A DNA stretch of 64,000 nt from Conexibacter sp. S30A1 (lineage in GTDB: Bacteria; Actinomycetota; Thermoleophilia; Solirubrobacterales; Solirubrobacteraceae), in NCBI RefSeq assembly GCF_023330665.1, contig NZ_CP097127.1:2356001-2420000 (forward strand), in the 5' to 3' direction. A program made the position numbers and the translations under genes. Numbering within the stretch: the stretch's first letter is position 1; each line of letters begins with the position of its first letter. The notes below the pieces were generated by a model. It made no database searches. It had not been told where the DNA came from and saw only the letters and a list, made by a program, of their open reading frames with translations. Shown piece by piece: positions 56,277-64,000 of this stretch.

Positions 56277-56786
56277 TCAGGCGGGGATCAGCACCCGGTT
56301 GATGATGTGAACGATGCCGTTTGACGCCATCACGTTGGCCTTGATCACCTCGGCGTTGTTGACGAACACGTGCCCGCCCTTGACCTTGAAGTGGACAAGC
56401 TGCCCCTCGAGCGTCTTTGCCGAGTGCAGCATCTCCACCTTCGCCGCCGGGAACAGACCGGGGACGACGTGGTACTCGAGCACCTTGACGAGCAGCGCCT
56501 TGTCCTTGCCGAGCTTGGCGAGGGTGGCCTTCGGTACGAGCTTGAACGCCGCGTTGGTGGGGGCGAACACGGTCAGCTTGGTCTTGCGGCTGAGTGCGCC
56601 CACCAGGTGAGCCTTCTTGATCAGCGAGACCAGCGTGGACAGCTGCGGGTCGGACGCGGCCAGCTTGACGATGTTGGGCTTGGCCTTCATCATCGACGAG
56701 GCCTGCGCCAGCCCTGGCGCAGCGATTGCCCCGACAGGAACAGCGACCGCGGCGACCGCGGCCAGTGAGATCAGTAGACGCTTCAT
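56277..56786 (-). CDS. Secreted fasciclin (FAS1) domain protein
   Basis: This is a 169-residue protein. An N-terminal signal peptide (MKRLLISLAAVAAVAVPVGA, cleavage probably after an AxA around residue 28) is followed by a single FAS1 domain (LSTLVSLIKKAHLVGALS, then LTVFAPTNAAFKLVP, EYHVVPG, ASNGIVHIINRVLIP). This matches the MPT70/MPT83-like secreted adhesion-type proteins. A GGAGG site precedes the ATG at 56786. It is divergent from an ECF sigma/anti-sigma pair, the same gene set controlled by SigK in mycobacteria. Confidence 0.9.
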   Translation of the reverse strand: MKRLLISLAAVAAVAVPVGAIAAPGLAQASSMMKAKPNIVKLAASDPQLSTLVSLIKKAHLVGALSRKTKLTVFAPTNAAFKLVPKATLAKLGKDKALLVKVLEYHVVPGLFPAAKVEMLHSAKTLEGQLVHFKVKGGHVFVNNAEVIKANVMASNGIVHIINRVLIPA

Positions 56787-56844
56787 TTGTCCTCCACAGG
56801 AGTTGTTGGATGTTGCATTTGTGGATACGGACAAACACACCGTG

Positions 56845-56858
56845 CGGTTGATCAACCG
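56845..56858. promoter_or_regulatory. Palindrome in the divergent fasciclin/sigma promoter
   Basis: CGGTTGATCAACCG is a perfect 14-bp palindrome in the 101-bp gap between the divergent fasciclin and sigma-factor genes. It could be an operator for an additional regulator. No clear ECF-type -35/-10 pair could be fixed by eye. Confidence 0.4.
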
Positions 56859-56887
56859 ATCGCCCCGTCGCGCTCGTATACATCCAG

Positions 56888-57502
56888 ATGGCCCTCTCCG
56901 GCACAGCCAGACTGAGCACACACCGCGACCCCGGCTCTGCGCGTCAGCGCCGCCGCCAGGACCAGCGCACCGTGAGGGCCCTGCGCGAGCGCGCGCCGGA
57001 GGCGATGGCCTACGTGATGGAGGCTCACGGGCGTGCGCTGCTCGGCTTCCTGAGCAACATCCTGGGCAACACGGCGACCGCGGAGGACGTGCTTCAGCAG
57101 GTGCTGCTCGAGGTCTGGCAGCGCGGCGCAGATTACGACCCCGAGCGCGCCGGCCTGCTCACCTGGCTGCTCACGATCGCGCGCTCGCGCGCGGTCGACG
57201 AGCTGCGCCGGCGCACACCCGAACCCGTTGACCCGACCACCGACACGCTCGAGACCGGCGTGGAGGCCGACAGCGAGATCGACCAGTTGCTCGAGCAGTG
57301 GCGCATGGCGGGCCTCCTCGCGCGGCTGCCGCGCGAGGAGGCCGAGCTGCTACGCCTGCGCTTTTACGAGGGGCTGTCGCAGACGGAGATCGCCGACAGC
57401 ACCGGCGTCGCGCTGGGCACGGTCAAGGCCCGCATGGTCAAGGGTCTCTGCCAGCTGCGCTCGCTACTAGAACTGGAGGAGGGATTGGGAGTCCAGCCAT
57501 GA
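56888..57502 (+). CDS. ECF-type RNA polymerase sigma factor (SigK-like)
   Basis: This 204-residue protein has region 2 (about residues 37-105: GFLSNILGNTATAEDVLQQV, then LTWLLTIARSRAVDELRRR) and region 4 (about 140-190: LPREEAELLRLRFYEGLSQT, then EIADSTGVALGTVKARM), with no region 3, as in ECF sigma factors. Its stop overlaps the start of an RskA-like anti-sigma gene, and a fasciclin gene is divergent. This context mirrors mycobacterial sigK. The first 35 residues are Arg-rich and may indicate that translation starts later. Confidence 0.88.
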   Translation: MALSGTARLSTHRDPGSARQRRRQDQRTVRALRERAPEAMAYVMEAHGRALLGFLSNILGNTATAEDVLQQVLLEVWQRGADYDPERAGLLTWLLTIARSRAVDELRRRTPEPVDPTTDTLETGVEADSEIDQLLEQWRMAGLLARLPREEAELLRLRFYEGLSQTEIADSTGVALGTVKARMVKGLCQLRSLLELEEGLGVQP

Positions 57503-58221
57503 ACGCACCACGCCTGACAATCAAACGGCGCCACACGTCGCGTGCACGACGGGCGGCGGCGGCCCGCGTAGCCGCGGAGCTGGAGCTCGGGCTGCCGGCC
57601 GCCACCTCCGGACACGACGGCGACCAGCTGGATAACGAAACCGCGCAGATGCGGCGGATCGCGACGATCCTGGGAGCGCTGCCCGAGCGCGCCTGGCCGG
57701 AGCTGGCGGCGACACCGGCACGAGCGCCGCGCGGTGCGCACCGGCGGTCGTGGCTAGGACCGGTCCCAGGGGCAGCGGTGGCGCTCGCCTGCGCAACGCT
57801 GGCGCTCGCCTTCATCGTCGGCTCGCTCACCCATCCGCTGACCGGATCGGGCAGCCCTTCGGGCACCACCGCGACCGGGCGCCAAGCTCCGCACGTGGTC
57901 CTCGCCCCGCTGCCCGCGAGCGGCCTCGCACACAGCACCGCGGTCGCCTACATGACCGGTGGTGCGCACATGACACTCACGCTCAAGGGGCTGCCGCGCT
58001 CGGCCCCCGGGACCTACTACGAGCTGTGGCTGATGACCAGCTACACGCGGCTCGTGCCCGTCACAAGCTTCCGGGTGGGCGCGAGCGGTAGCGGTACGCT
58101 GCGACTGCTTCTGCCGGACAACCCCCACGCCTACCGTTACCTGGACATCTCCGTGCAACGCCTGGGTGCGGGCAGCGCGATCTCGCAGCAGAGCGTGCTG
58201 CGTGGCGCGATCCCGGCCTGA
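57499..58221 (+). CDS. Anti-sigma factor, RskA-like
   Basis: This 240-residue protein has a basic cytoplasmic N-terminus (about 1-88), one membrane helix (about 92-113: VALACATLALAFIVGS) and an extracytoplasmic C-terminal domain. The blocks GTYYELWLMT, LVPVTSFRVGASGSGTLRLL and YLDISVQRLG match the RskA C-terminal family. It would hold the sigma factor at the membrane until cleaved. No zinc-binding HxxxCxxC motif is seen in the N-terminus. The ATG overlaps the sigma stop (ATGA). Confidence 0.85.
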   Translation: MNAPRLTIKRRHTSRARRAAAARVAAELELGLPAATSGHDGDQLDNETAQMRRIATILGALPERAWPELAATPARAPRGAHRRSWLGPVPGAAVALACATLALAFIVGSLTHPLTGSGSPSGTTATGRQAPHVVLAPLPASGLAHSTAVAYMTGGAHMTLTLKGLPRSAPGTYYELWLMTSYTRLVPVTSFRVGASGSGTLRLLLPDNPHAYRYLDISVQRLGAGSAISQQSVLRGAIPA

Positions 58222-58281
58222 GCAGCGGCGCGCCGGCCGCTTACCGCCCGCCCCGTCAGGGCTTGCGGTAGCGTGCGCAGA

Positions 58282-59613
58282 ATGTCGCTCGGCGAGCTCG
58301 AACAGCGGGTCTCTGATGCGATTCGCGAGCGCTCAGACGAGCTCGTGGAGCTGGCCGGCGCCCTGATCGCGCTCGACACCACCGCGCGCGAGGTGGGCGA
58401 CCCGCCCCGCCAGGAAGCGGCGCTGCAGGAGCTGCTGGCCGAGCGCCTGCAGGCGGCGGGCGCGAGCATCGACCTCTGGGAACCCGACGGTGCGGCGCTC
58501 GCCGGCATGCCGATGGTCCCGCCGGGGCTCAGCTTCGAGGGCAGGCCCCAGCTGATCGCCCGCTTCCCGGGCGCGGGTGGCGGCGCATCGCTGATCTACA
58601 ACGGCCACATCGACGTGGTCTCAGCCGAGCCTCGCGCGGCCTGGACAAGCGACCCGTTCACGCCCACCGTCCGCGACGGCAGGCTCTACGGGCGCGGGGC
58701 CTGCGACATGAAGGGCGGTGTCGCGGCGATGGTGTTCGCGGCGGAGGCACTCGCGCGACTGGGCATCGGGCTGCGCGGCGAGCTGATGCTCGCCACCAAC
58801 ACAGACGAGGAGTCCTCGGGGGCGGGCGGCACCGCGCTTGTTGCGCGTGGTCTGCGGGCGGACGCCGCGATCGTCACCGAGCCGACCAACTTCCGCACCT
58901 GGGTAGCCTGCCGCGGCTCCGAGTATGGCGTGATCCATGTCCCTGGCCGCCCCGGCCACGCCGAGGTGCGCCAGCCGGACTGGCGCCAGGGTGGCGCGGT
59001 CAACGCGATCGACAAGGCGGCCGTTGTGCTCGAGGCGATCGCGGCGCTGCGCGCAGAATGGGAGACGCGGCCCGAGCATGCGCACCCGTACCTCTCGCCG
59101 CCGGGCCTGCTTGCGACGATGGCGCGCGCCGGCGAATGGCCGGTCACCTACCCGGCCTCCTGCGAGCTGACGATCGCGGTCATGTTCCTGCCCGTCCAGG
59201 CTGACGCCGACGGGGGCGGCGCACACGTCCGCCGGGAGGTACAGGAGCGGATCCTCGCCTTCTGCGCCGCCCACGACGACTGGCTGGCCGAGCACCCGCC
59301 CAGCTTCGACTGGTGGCCGAACCCGGTGATGCCGATGGAAACCTCCGAGCACCAACCGATCGTCGCGACGCTGCGCGCCGCCAGCGCCGACGTGGGGCGG
59401 CCCAGCGCGCTGGGCGGCCTTGACTCGTGGTTTGACGGGGCGACGCTCACCCAGCTGGCCGGCATCCCGGCGGTCGGCTACGGGCCGCCGGGCTTTGACC
59501 CCTCCGGCGTGAGCGTCGCGCACATGGTCGATGAGCACGTCCCGGTGGATGGCCTCATCGCCTGCGCGCAGGCGCTCGCGGTCGCGGCGATGCGCCACTG
59601 CGGCCTGGCCTGA
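58282..59613 (+). CDS. M20-family metallopeptidase/deacylase (ArgE/DapE type)
   Basis: This 443-residue zinc hydrolase has the metal site NGHIDVVSAEP, YGRGACDMKGGVAAM and the catalytic TNTDEESSGAGG. A dimerisation domain follows (about 200-320). A late histidine occurs in VAHMVDEHVP. This suits amino-acid deacylases or related amidohydrolases; the precise substrate is unknown. The ATG at 58282 was taken over a GTG three codons earlier. Confidence 0.85.
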   Translation: MSLGELEQRVSDAIRERSDELVELAGALIALDTTAREVGDPPRQEAALQELLAERLQAAGASIDLWEPDGAALAGMPMVPPGLSFEGRPQLIARFPGAGGGASLIYNGHIDVVSAEPRAAWTSDPFTPTVRDGRLYGRGACDMKGGVAAMVFAAEALARLGIGLRGELMLATNTDEESSGAGGTALVARGLRADAAIVTEPTNFRTWVACRGSEYGVIHVPGRPGHAEVRQPDWRQGGAVNAIDKAAVVLEAIAALRAEWETRPEHAHPYLSPPGLLATMARAGEWPVTYPASCELTIAVMFLPVQADADGGGAHVRREVQERILAFCAAHDDWLAEHPPSFDWWPNPVMPMETSEHQPIVATLRAASADVGRPSALGGLDSWFDGATLTQLAGIPAVGYGPPGFDPSGVSVAHMVDEHVPVDGLIACAQALAVAAMRHCGLA

Positions 59614-59649
59614 GCGCTCAGCTGCCAGCGTGCGGTCCGCGCGACGGCC

Positions 59650-59679
59650 CTTGCCCGCGGGCAGCGGCCCGCGGGCAAG
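59650..59679. terminator. Bidirectional hairpin terminator
   Basis: CTTGCCCGCGGGC (59650-59662) and its exact reverse complement (59667-59679) form a 13-bp stem with a 4-base loop in the gap between the convergent M20 peptidase and metallophosphoesterase genes. Confidence 0.8.
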
Positions 59680-59693
59680 CAGCGCAGGCGTCC

Positions 59694-60650
59694 TCAGCCC
59701 TCAACCCGCTGCGCGAGCTCGATGCCCTTCTTGCCGATGTCGATCAGGTAGCCGCGCAGAATTCCGTGGTTGGCCTCGCTGCCCGGGTTGATCGCCAGCG
59801 TCTCACCGATCCGCCGCTCGCCGCCGGACTCGTGGATGTGGCCGTGCACCGAGAGCAGCGGCTGATAGGCCTCGATGATCCGCCGCACCGCGGTTGAGCC
59901 GACCGGGCCGCGCAGCACATCACCGGCGGAGATCGTCGGGCGCAGGTTCTCGTCAAGCAGCGGTGCCTCGTCAAGCCCCGAGTCATACGGGGGCACGTGG
60001 ATCATGAAGATCGCGCGCCGCGGGTCGCGGACCTGCTGGGCCAGGGCGTCGAGGCGGGCATAGAGCGCCTCCTCCGACTCCTCGCGCGGCGTGTTCCAGG
60101 GCGTGTTGTTGGACCAGCCGCTGGCCAAAAGCTGCAGTCCGCCGGGGATGTCGAGCACGCGCCCGTCGGCGTTGACCGGCAGGTGGCCGGGCGTCGCGAG
60201 CGCCTGATCGATCGTGAACTCGTCGTCGTTGCCGGGGATCAGATAGAGCGGCACCGAGCCGCCCGACAGCCGCTCGGTGGCAAGCGCCATCCACTCGTTC
60301 ACGCGCTCGGTCATCAGCCGCTCGAGCAGCTCGTCGCGACCGGCCTCGTCGCCGGCCAGGCGACCGGCCTCCTCGCTGCTGGTCACAAACGAGTAGAAGC
60401 CGACATCGGCGATGTCACGGCGCAGCGTCGCGAGCTCCTGCTCGCCGCGGGCGCGGCGGCGCACACCCAAAAGCTCGGTCTCATATGTGTCACCGGAGGC
60501 GATGATCGGCACGATCGCCTTGCCGGTCAGATCGCCGGCCAAGAGCGCCACGTCGGCGTGGTAGACGTTGCCCTTGATCGCGTTTAGGAACTTGCGCCAG
60601 GCCTTCTCGGCGGCGTGCAGGTCGCTGGCTATGTAGATGCGGGTCGCCAC
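59694..60650 (-). CDS. Calcineurin-like metallophosphoesterase
   Basis: This 318-residue protein has the five metal motifs of the family: IASDLHAAE (DxH), LLAGDLTG (GD), YLIPGNDDEF (GN), MIHVPPYDS (H) and SVHGHIHESGG (GHxH). It likely hydrolyses phosphomonoesters or diesters, perhaps a nucleotide. It lies 6 bp after an APC permease on the same strand, so the two share a transcript; a functional link between them is not evident. Confidence 0.88.
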   Translation of the reverse strand: MATRIYIASDLHAAEKAWRKFLNAIKGNVYHADVALLAGDLTGKAIVPIIASGDTYETELLGVRRRARGEQELATLRRDIADVGFYSFVTSSEEAGRLAGDEAGRDELLERLMTERVNEWMALATERLSGGSVPLYLIPGNDDEFTIDQALATPGHLPVNADGRVLDIPGGLQLLASGWSNNTPWNTPREESEEALYARLDALAQQVRDPRRAIFMIHVPPYDSGLDEAPLLDENLRPTISAGDVLRGPVGSTAVRRIIEAYQPLLSVHGHIHESGGERRIGETLAINPGSEANHGILRGYLIDIGKKGIELAQRVEG

Positions 60651-60656
60651 GGACCT

Positions 60657-62399
60657 TTAGTCCGGCGGCAGCTCGGTGAAGAGCATCTTCGTATCCACCC
60701 CGGCCGCCTGCGAGCGGTAGCGCATCACCAGGTACACCACCAGCCCCAGCAGATAGAAGATGCCGGCGTCGATGATCCCGTTGGTCTCCAGGTAGGTGAG
60801 CGCGCTGCCGCCCTGCACCCCGTTGACGATCGGCTTGATGACCGCGAAGACGTAGATCCACACCGGGAAGATCAGCCAGCCGAGCCCGAGCCACGGCAGC
60901 GCCCGGCGGAACGGGGCGTTGCGGACCAGGTCGGGGCGACGGACCTTCACGAGCATCGCGTTGACACCCGGCAGGCACCAGCTGAGCAGCGCCATCGCGA
61001 TCGAGAACCAGGCGGTGCCGGCGAGGTTGAGCTTGTGGCCGCCGTTGGCCAGGAACGTCGGCAACAGCGGGAAGCTCTGCAGCAGCAGGAACAGGGCGGT
61101 CAGTCCGATCGTCGCGAGGATCGCGTTGAGCGGCGCGTGCAGCCGCTCGTTGACCTCACCGAACCACTCGGGGACCTGGCGGTCGAGGCTCCAGGCCAGC
61201 TGCATGCGGCTGATCAGGTTGATGTAGACCGGGCACAACAGGAATGGGAACACGGTGCCGCCAAGGCTGATCAGCGCCCACAGCGGCCAGGCCCCCTTGT
61301 TGGCAATCACCGCCAGCAGCGCCATCGAGTTGGGCTGCCCGAGCGGCAGCGCCGGCTTGGTCAGAAAGCCCCAGTAGCTCGCACCCCAGCTGACCTGGGC
61401 ATCGAAGCCGAAGTGGCTTGAGATCGCATCGACGTAGACCGAGTTTGCGAACACGCCAATCGCGAGCGCGCCGAGCAGCGCGATCATCACCCCGCGGCGC
61501 ACGTTGCCGCGCACCTCGCCGGCGATGTAGGCGGAGTACTGAAAGCCGATGTACTGAAACAACAGCAGCGACAGCACCAGCGGAAAGGCCGAGGTCGAGA
61601 AGATGCGCCCGAGGAAGCTGCCGCCGGTGGTCGCGATCTCGCCGCCCTTCTTGCCGGCGGCGACCAGCTGGGCCGCGGTCACACCGCCGTCGTAGTGCGG
61701 CAGGTGCGCGTTGAAGCTGCCCTTGCTGGTGAGCAGCAGCCCGAAGATGAACATCGCTGCAAAACAGGCGACGCCGTAACCGGCAAGCAGGGTTACGACC
61801 CGGTGAAAGGTCCTGGTCGGCAGCACGCAGATGGCCGCGATCCCAAGCAGCACAACGATCGAGGCGATGAACCCCGGTGTGCCGGTGATCGAGCCGGAGC
61901 TGTTGGTGAACCAGCTGTTGGCGCCGGTGAAGAAGGAGCCGCCCACGCCGATGCCGACGATCCGCGCGGTCAGCTGCAGGTTGCGCAGCACCAGCGGCAC
62001 CTCAAAGGCGATGATCAGCACCGAGGCGATCACCAGCGTCCAGGACTCGAGCCAGCCCAGGAACGGGTGGATGATGCGGCTGGTGAACACGTAGTCCCCG
62101 CCGGAGCGGGGCATCACCGAGGTCAGCGACGAGAAGATCAGCGCCAGCAGGATGCAGAACAGCCCGGCGATGATCGCCGCCCAGCCGTAGGTGGAGAACG
62201 GGCCGGCCTTCCACATCGGTACGCCCGCCAGCGAGTAGAAAATCGGGTACAGGGTGAGGCCGACGCCCACGAACGCGGCCACGTTGAAGAAAAGCGCGTT
62301 GGTGACGCTGACGTTGCGTACCAGTCCCGAGGACTGGCGCACGAACAGCTTCGCCGAGGTGCTCCGCTGTGCCTCTTGCCCACCGGTTGCTTCAGCCAC
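60657..62399 (-). CDS. APC-family amino acid/polyamine permease
   Basis: This 580-residue transporter has about 12-14 hydrophobic segments. The N-terminal helix SVTNALFFNVAAFVGVGLTL and SVMPRSGGDYVFTSRIIHP fit the APC superfamily (the family's usual G-[SG]-[AG]-x-P-x-[SA]-GG-x-Y segment). A GTG start at 62399 preceded by GGAGGG was chosen over the upstream open frame. It is followed by the metallophosphoesterase. A transported amine or amino acid is inferred by family only. Confidence 0.87.
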   Translation of the reverse strand: MAEATGGQEAQRSTSAKLFVRQSSGLVRNVSVTNALFFNVAAFVGVGLTLYPIFYSLAGVPMWKAGPFSTYGWAAIIAGLFCILLALIFSSLTSVMPRSGGDYVFTSRIIHPFLGWLESWTLVIASVLIIAFEVPLVLRNLQLTARIVGIGVGGSFFTGANSWFTNSSGSITGTPGFIASIVVLLGIAAICVLPTRTFHRVVTLLAGYGVACFAAMFIFGLLLTSKGSFNAHLPHYDGGVTAAQLVAAGKKGGEIATTGGSFLGRIFSTSAFPLVLSLLLFQYIGFQYSAYIAGEVRGNVRRGVMIALLGALAIGVFANSVYVDAISSHFGFDAQVSWGASYWGFLTKPALPLGQPNSMALLAVIANKGAWPLWALISLGGTVFPFLLCPVYINLISRMQLAWSLDRQVPEWFGEVNERLHAPLNAILATIGLTALFLLLQSFPLLPTFLANGGHKLNLAGTAWFSIAMALLSWCLPGVNAMLVKVRRPDLVRNAPFRRALPWLGLGWLIFPVWIYVFAVIKPIVNGVQGGSALTYLETNGIIDAGIFYLLGLVVYLVMRYRSQAAGVDTKMLFTELPPD

Positions 62400-62487
62400 G
62401 GTCCCTCCGATCCGCTCCGGACGCTCCCACACGCCCCGTTGGCGGGATCCTATTGCGCGGCGGTCGCGCTCGCAACACCCGCATGAC

Positions 62488-62527
62488 CCGCCGGGCCGCC
62501 GGGCCGCCGGGCCGCCGGGCCGCCGGG
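62488..62527. repeat. Five perfect tandem copies of CCGCCGGG
   Basis: Five exact 8-bp units followed by a partial unit lie in the 209-bp gap between the divergent permease and aminotransferase genes. The gap shows no gene. Such a repeat can change in copy number by slippage and would then alter promoter spacing. Confidence 0.9.
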
Positions 62528-62608
62528 CCGGCGCACCGCCGGAATGTAGAGGCCGAAGGCGGACGGTTGGCAGCGCTGTCCAACCACGACGCCATTAGAG
62601 TGCCCGCC

Positions 62609-63862
62609 ATGGAAGAGAGAGCCGAGACACGCTTCTGGCACCCGTTCGCCGACATGGGCGCCGTACGCAACCACGAGCTGGTCATAACGCGCGGCGAGGA
62701 TGTGTGGGTCTATGACAGCGACGAGCGCCGCTATCTGGACGCCACCGCCAGTCTCTGGTACTGCAACGTCGGTCACGGGCGCCCGGAGATAGCGGCAGCG
62801 GTCGCAGAGCAGTTCAAGCAGCTCGAGGCCTACTCGGCGTTTGGCGACTTCGTCACGCCCGTGGCGCGCGAGCTGACCGACACGCTCGCAGACCTCGCGC
62901 CGATGCCTGCCAAGATCTTTCTGACCAGCGGGGGCGGCGAGGCGATCGACTCAGCGGCGAAGATCGCCGTGCGCCACTTCTCGGCGATCGGCCAGAGCGA
63001 CCGCACCCTGCTGATCAGCCGCAGCGCCGGCTATCACGGCACCAACGGCTTCGGCACGGCGCTGGCTGGCATACCCGCAAACCGTGAGGGCTTCGGCCCG
63101 CAGGTGCAGACCATTCAGGTTCCGCACGACTCACTCGAGGGTCTTGAGGACGCGATCAACCAGGCGGGCGCCGAGCGTGTGGCGGCCGTGTTCGTGGAGC
63201 CGGTGATCGGCGCCGGTGGCGTCTACCCGCCGCTACCCGGATACATCGAGGGCGTGGCCGAGATCTGCAAGCGCAGCGGCGCTCTGTTCGTGGCCGACTC
63301 GGTGATCTGCGGCTTCGGCCGGCTCGGCACCTGGTTCGGCGTGGAGCGCTTCGGCGTGGAGCCCGACATGATCACCTTCGCCAAGGGTGTCAGCAGCGGC
63401 TACCTGCCGCTCGGCGGCGTGGTCGTCTCCGACCGGGTCGCCGAACCGTTCTGGCGCAGCCCCGGCGGCCCGATGCTGCGCCACGGCGCGACCTACGCCG
63501 CGCACGCAGCCTGCTGTGCAGCGGCTCTCGCGAACATCGAGCTGCTCGAGCGCGAGGGACTGATCCCGCGGGGCCGCGAGCTCGAGGGCGCACTGCACGA
63601 CGCGCTCGCGCCGCTTGCCTCAGATCACCGGGTCGCGGAGGTGCGCGGCGGCGTGGGCACGATGGCCGCTGTGGAGTTCAGCGCGGATCTGCTGGGAAGC
63701 AACCCCGGCGCGATCGGCCAGGTCGTGATGGGCGCTCGGGAGCGGGGTGTGCTGGTGCGCGGACTGGGGTCCGGCATCGCCGTCTCACCGCCGCTGACCG
63801 CCACACCCGAGCACTTCGCGATGATCCACGACGCGGTCTCAGGCGCGCTTTCGGCGCTCTGA
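62609..63862 (+). CDS. Class III PLP-dependent aminotransferase
   Basis: This 417-residue fold-type I aminotransferase of the omega-amino-acid:pyruvate/diamine type has FWHPFADMGA at the start, the PLP lysine K259 in ITFAKGVSSGYLPLGG, and GGEAIDSAAKIA around residues 110-122. The ring-binding aspartate is in ADSVICGFGR, where most relatives have DEVI(T)GFGR, so a Ser replaces the usual Glu. The ATG at 62609 follows poorly coding repeat-rich sequence. The amino donor is unknown. The adjacent divergent permease might import it. Confidence 0.87.
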   Translation: MEERAETRFWHPFADMGAVRNHELVITRGEDVWVYDSDERRYLDATASLWYCNVGHGRPEIAAAVAEQFKQLEAYSAFGDFVTPVARELTDTLADLAPMPAKIFLTSGGGEAIDSAAKIAVRHFSAIGQSDRTLLISRSAGYHGTNGFGTALAGIPANREGFGPQVQTIQVPHDSLEGLEDAINQAGAERVAAVFVEPVIGAGGVYPPLPGYIEGVAEICKRSGALFVADSVICGFGRLGTWFGVERFGVEPDMITFAKGVSSGYLPLGGVVVSDRVAEPFWRSPGGPMLRHGATYAAHAACCAAALANIELLEREGLIPRGRELEGALHDALAPLASDHRVAEVRGGVGTMAAVEFSADLLGSNPGAIGQVVMGARERGVLVRGLGSGIAVSPPLTATPEHFAMIHDAVSGALSAL

Positions 63863-64000
63863 GCCGAAAGCGCCGACGCCGGCGCTCGGGCACATGCGGG
63901 CGAGCGCACACTCACCGCAGGCGGGGCGCTGCGCATGACAGGTGCGCCGGCCGTGGCGCAGCAGGTTCAGGTGCAGCTCCCACTCCTGCCCGTGCGGCGT
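63839..64000 (-). CDS. nth: Endonuclease III, 3' part (start outside window)
   Basis: On the minus strand from the right edge, 53 codons end at a TGA (63841-63839). They contain LHLNLLRHGRRTC followed by the iron-sulfur loop CHAQRPACGECALARMC, i.e. C-X6-C-X2-C-X5-C, the hallmark of the Nth/MutY [4Fe-4S] cluster. Nth removes oxidised pyrimidines and nicks the DNA. No start codon occurs in the visible part; the gene continues to the right. Its 3' end overlaps the aminotransferase gene by 24 bases, tail to tail. Confidence 0.85.
   Translation of the reverse strand, partial: TPHGQEWELHLNLLRHGRRTCHAQRPACGECALARMCPSAGVGAFGSERRKRA
63845..63873. terminator. Hairpin at the convergent aminotransferase/nth ends
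   Basis: GCGCTTTCGGC (63845-63855) pairs exactly with GCCGAAAGCGC (63863-63873), with a 7-base loop that includes the aminotransferase stop. It is symmetric and probably serves both directions. Confidence 0.7.

Noticed and set aside
62488..62527. CRISPR-like array
   Set aside because: Units are 8 bp and directly adjacent with no spacers, so this is a simple tandem repeat.
63678..63911. 77-aa Arg-rich minus-strand frame at the right end
   Set aside because: Another frame on the same strand carries the complete Nth iron-sulfur cysteine pattern.

Overview
The window is a GC-rich stretch, with G or C at most third codon positions, from what looks like an actinobacterial chromosome. The best clues are a dnaK-grpE-dnaJ-hspR operon with HspR-type operators, a glgC-glgA pair of the actinobacterial kind, an MFS-cNMP-patatin fusion of the type known from mycobacteria, and a SigK/RskA-like pair next to a fasciclin protein. 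A deep-branching high-GC actinobacterium (for example Thermoleophilia) would fit, but the sequence alone does not fix the taxon. No rRNA, tRNA, CRISPR array or phage was seen.

Layout. 1-5.4 kb: the 3' part of an MFS exporter, a membrane GGDEF-EAL protein and a PLP-dependent basic amino acid decarboxylase, the last translationally coupled to a dihydrolipoyl-dehydrogenase-like flavoprotein (to 6.8 kb). 6.8-8.7 kb: divergent arsR/arsB, followed by a long imperfect palindrome. 8.9-12.1 kb: the three-domain MFS-cNMP-patatin fusion. 12.2-14.0 kb: a radical SAM protein. 14.2-22.8 kb: carbon and acetate metabolism and its likely control, with phosphoketolase, acetate kinase, a GAF histidine kinase facing a LuxR-type regulator, and a GNAT plus ADP-forming acyl-CoA synthetase fusion. 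23-27.4 kb: a small membrane protein, a glutaredoxin, an amidohydrolase, an OsmC plus class V aminotransferase fusion, a VOC protein and a small unknown ORF.

27.5-35.6 kb holds purB, purK, purE and purD. A block of about 3.7 kb of accessory DNA lies between the convergent purE and purD. It carries a PIN/Phd-like toxin-antitoxin pair, three genes of unknown function, a decayed IS4-family transposase and a large palindrome. 35.7-38.2 kb: glgC-glgA. 38.5-43.2 kb: a nucleoside-salvage neighbourhood in which a large protein with a nucleoside-phosphorylase-like C-terminus precedes phosphopentomutase (deoB) and an adenosine-deaminase-family enzyme; a decayed stretch lies between the last two.

43.2-52.6 kb: the protein-quality-control block (clpB, hspR, dnaJ, grpE, dnaK) interrupted by a GAF-PAS-GGDEF-EAL gene, with HAIR-like inverted repeats before clpB and, in degenerate form, before dnaK. 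52.7-56.1 kb: an MmpL/RND exporter divergent from its probable TetR regulator, then a HAD phosphatase. 56.3-58.2 kb: a secreted fasciclin protein divergent from an ECF sigma/anti-sigma pair. 58.3-64 kb: an M20 peptidase, a metallophosphoesterase plus APC permease operon, a class III aminotransferase, and the 3' end of nth entering from the right edge.

The least explained items are the 592-residue protein at 38.7 kb, the OsmC-aminotransferase fusion at 24.9 kb, the palindromic element at 8.7 kb and the accessory block at 30.5-34.3 kb.
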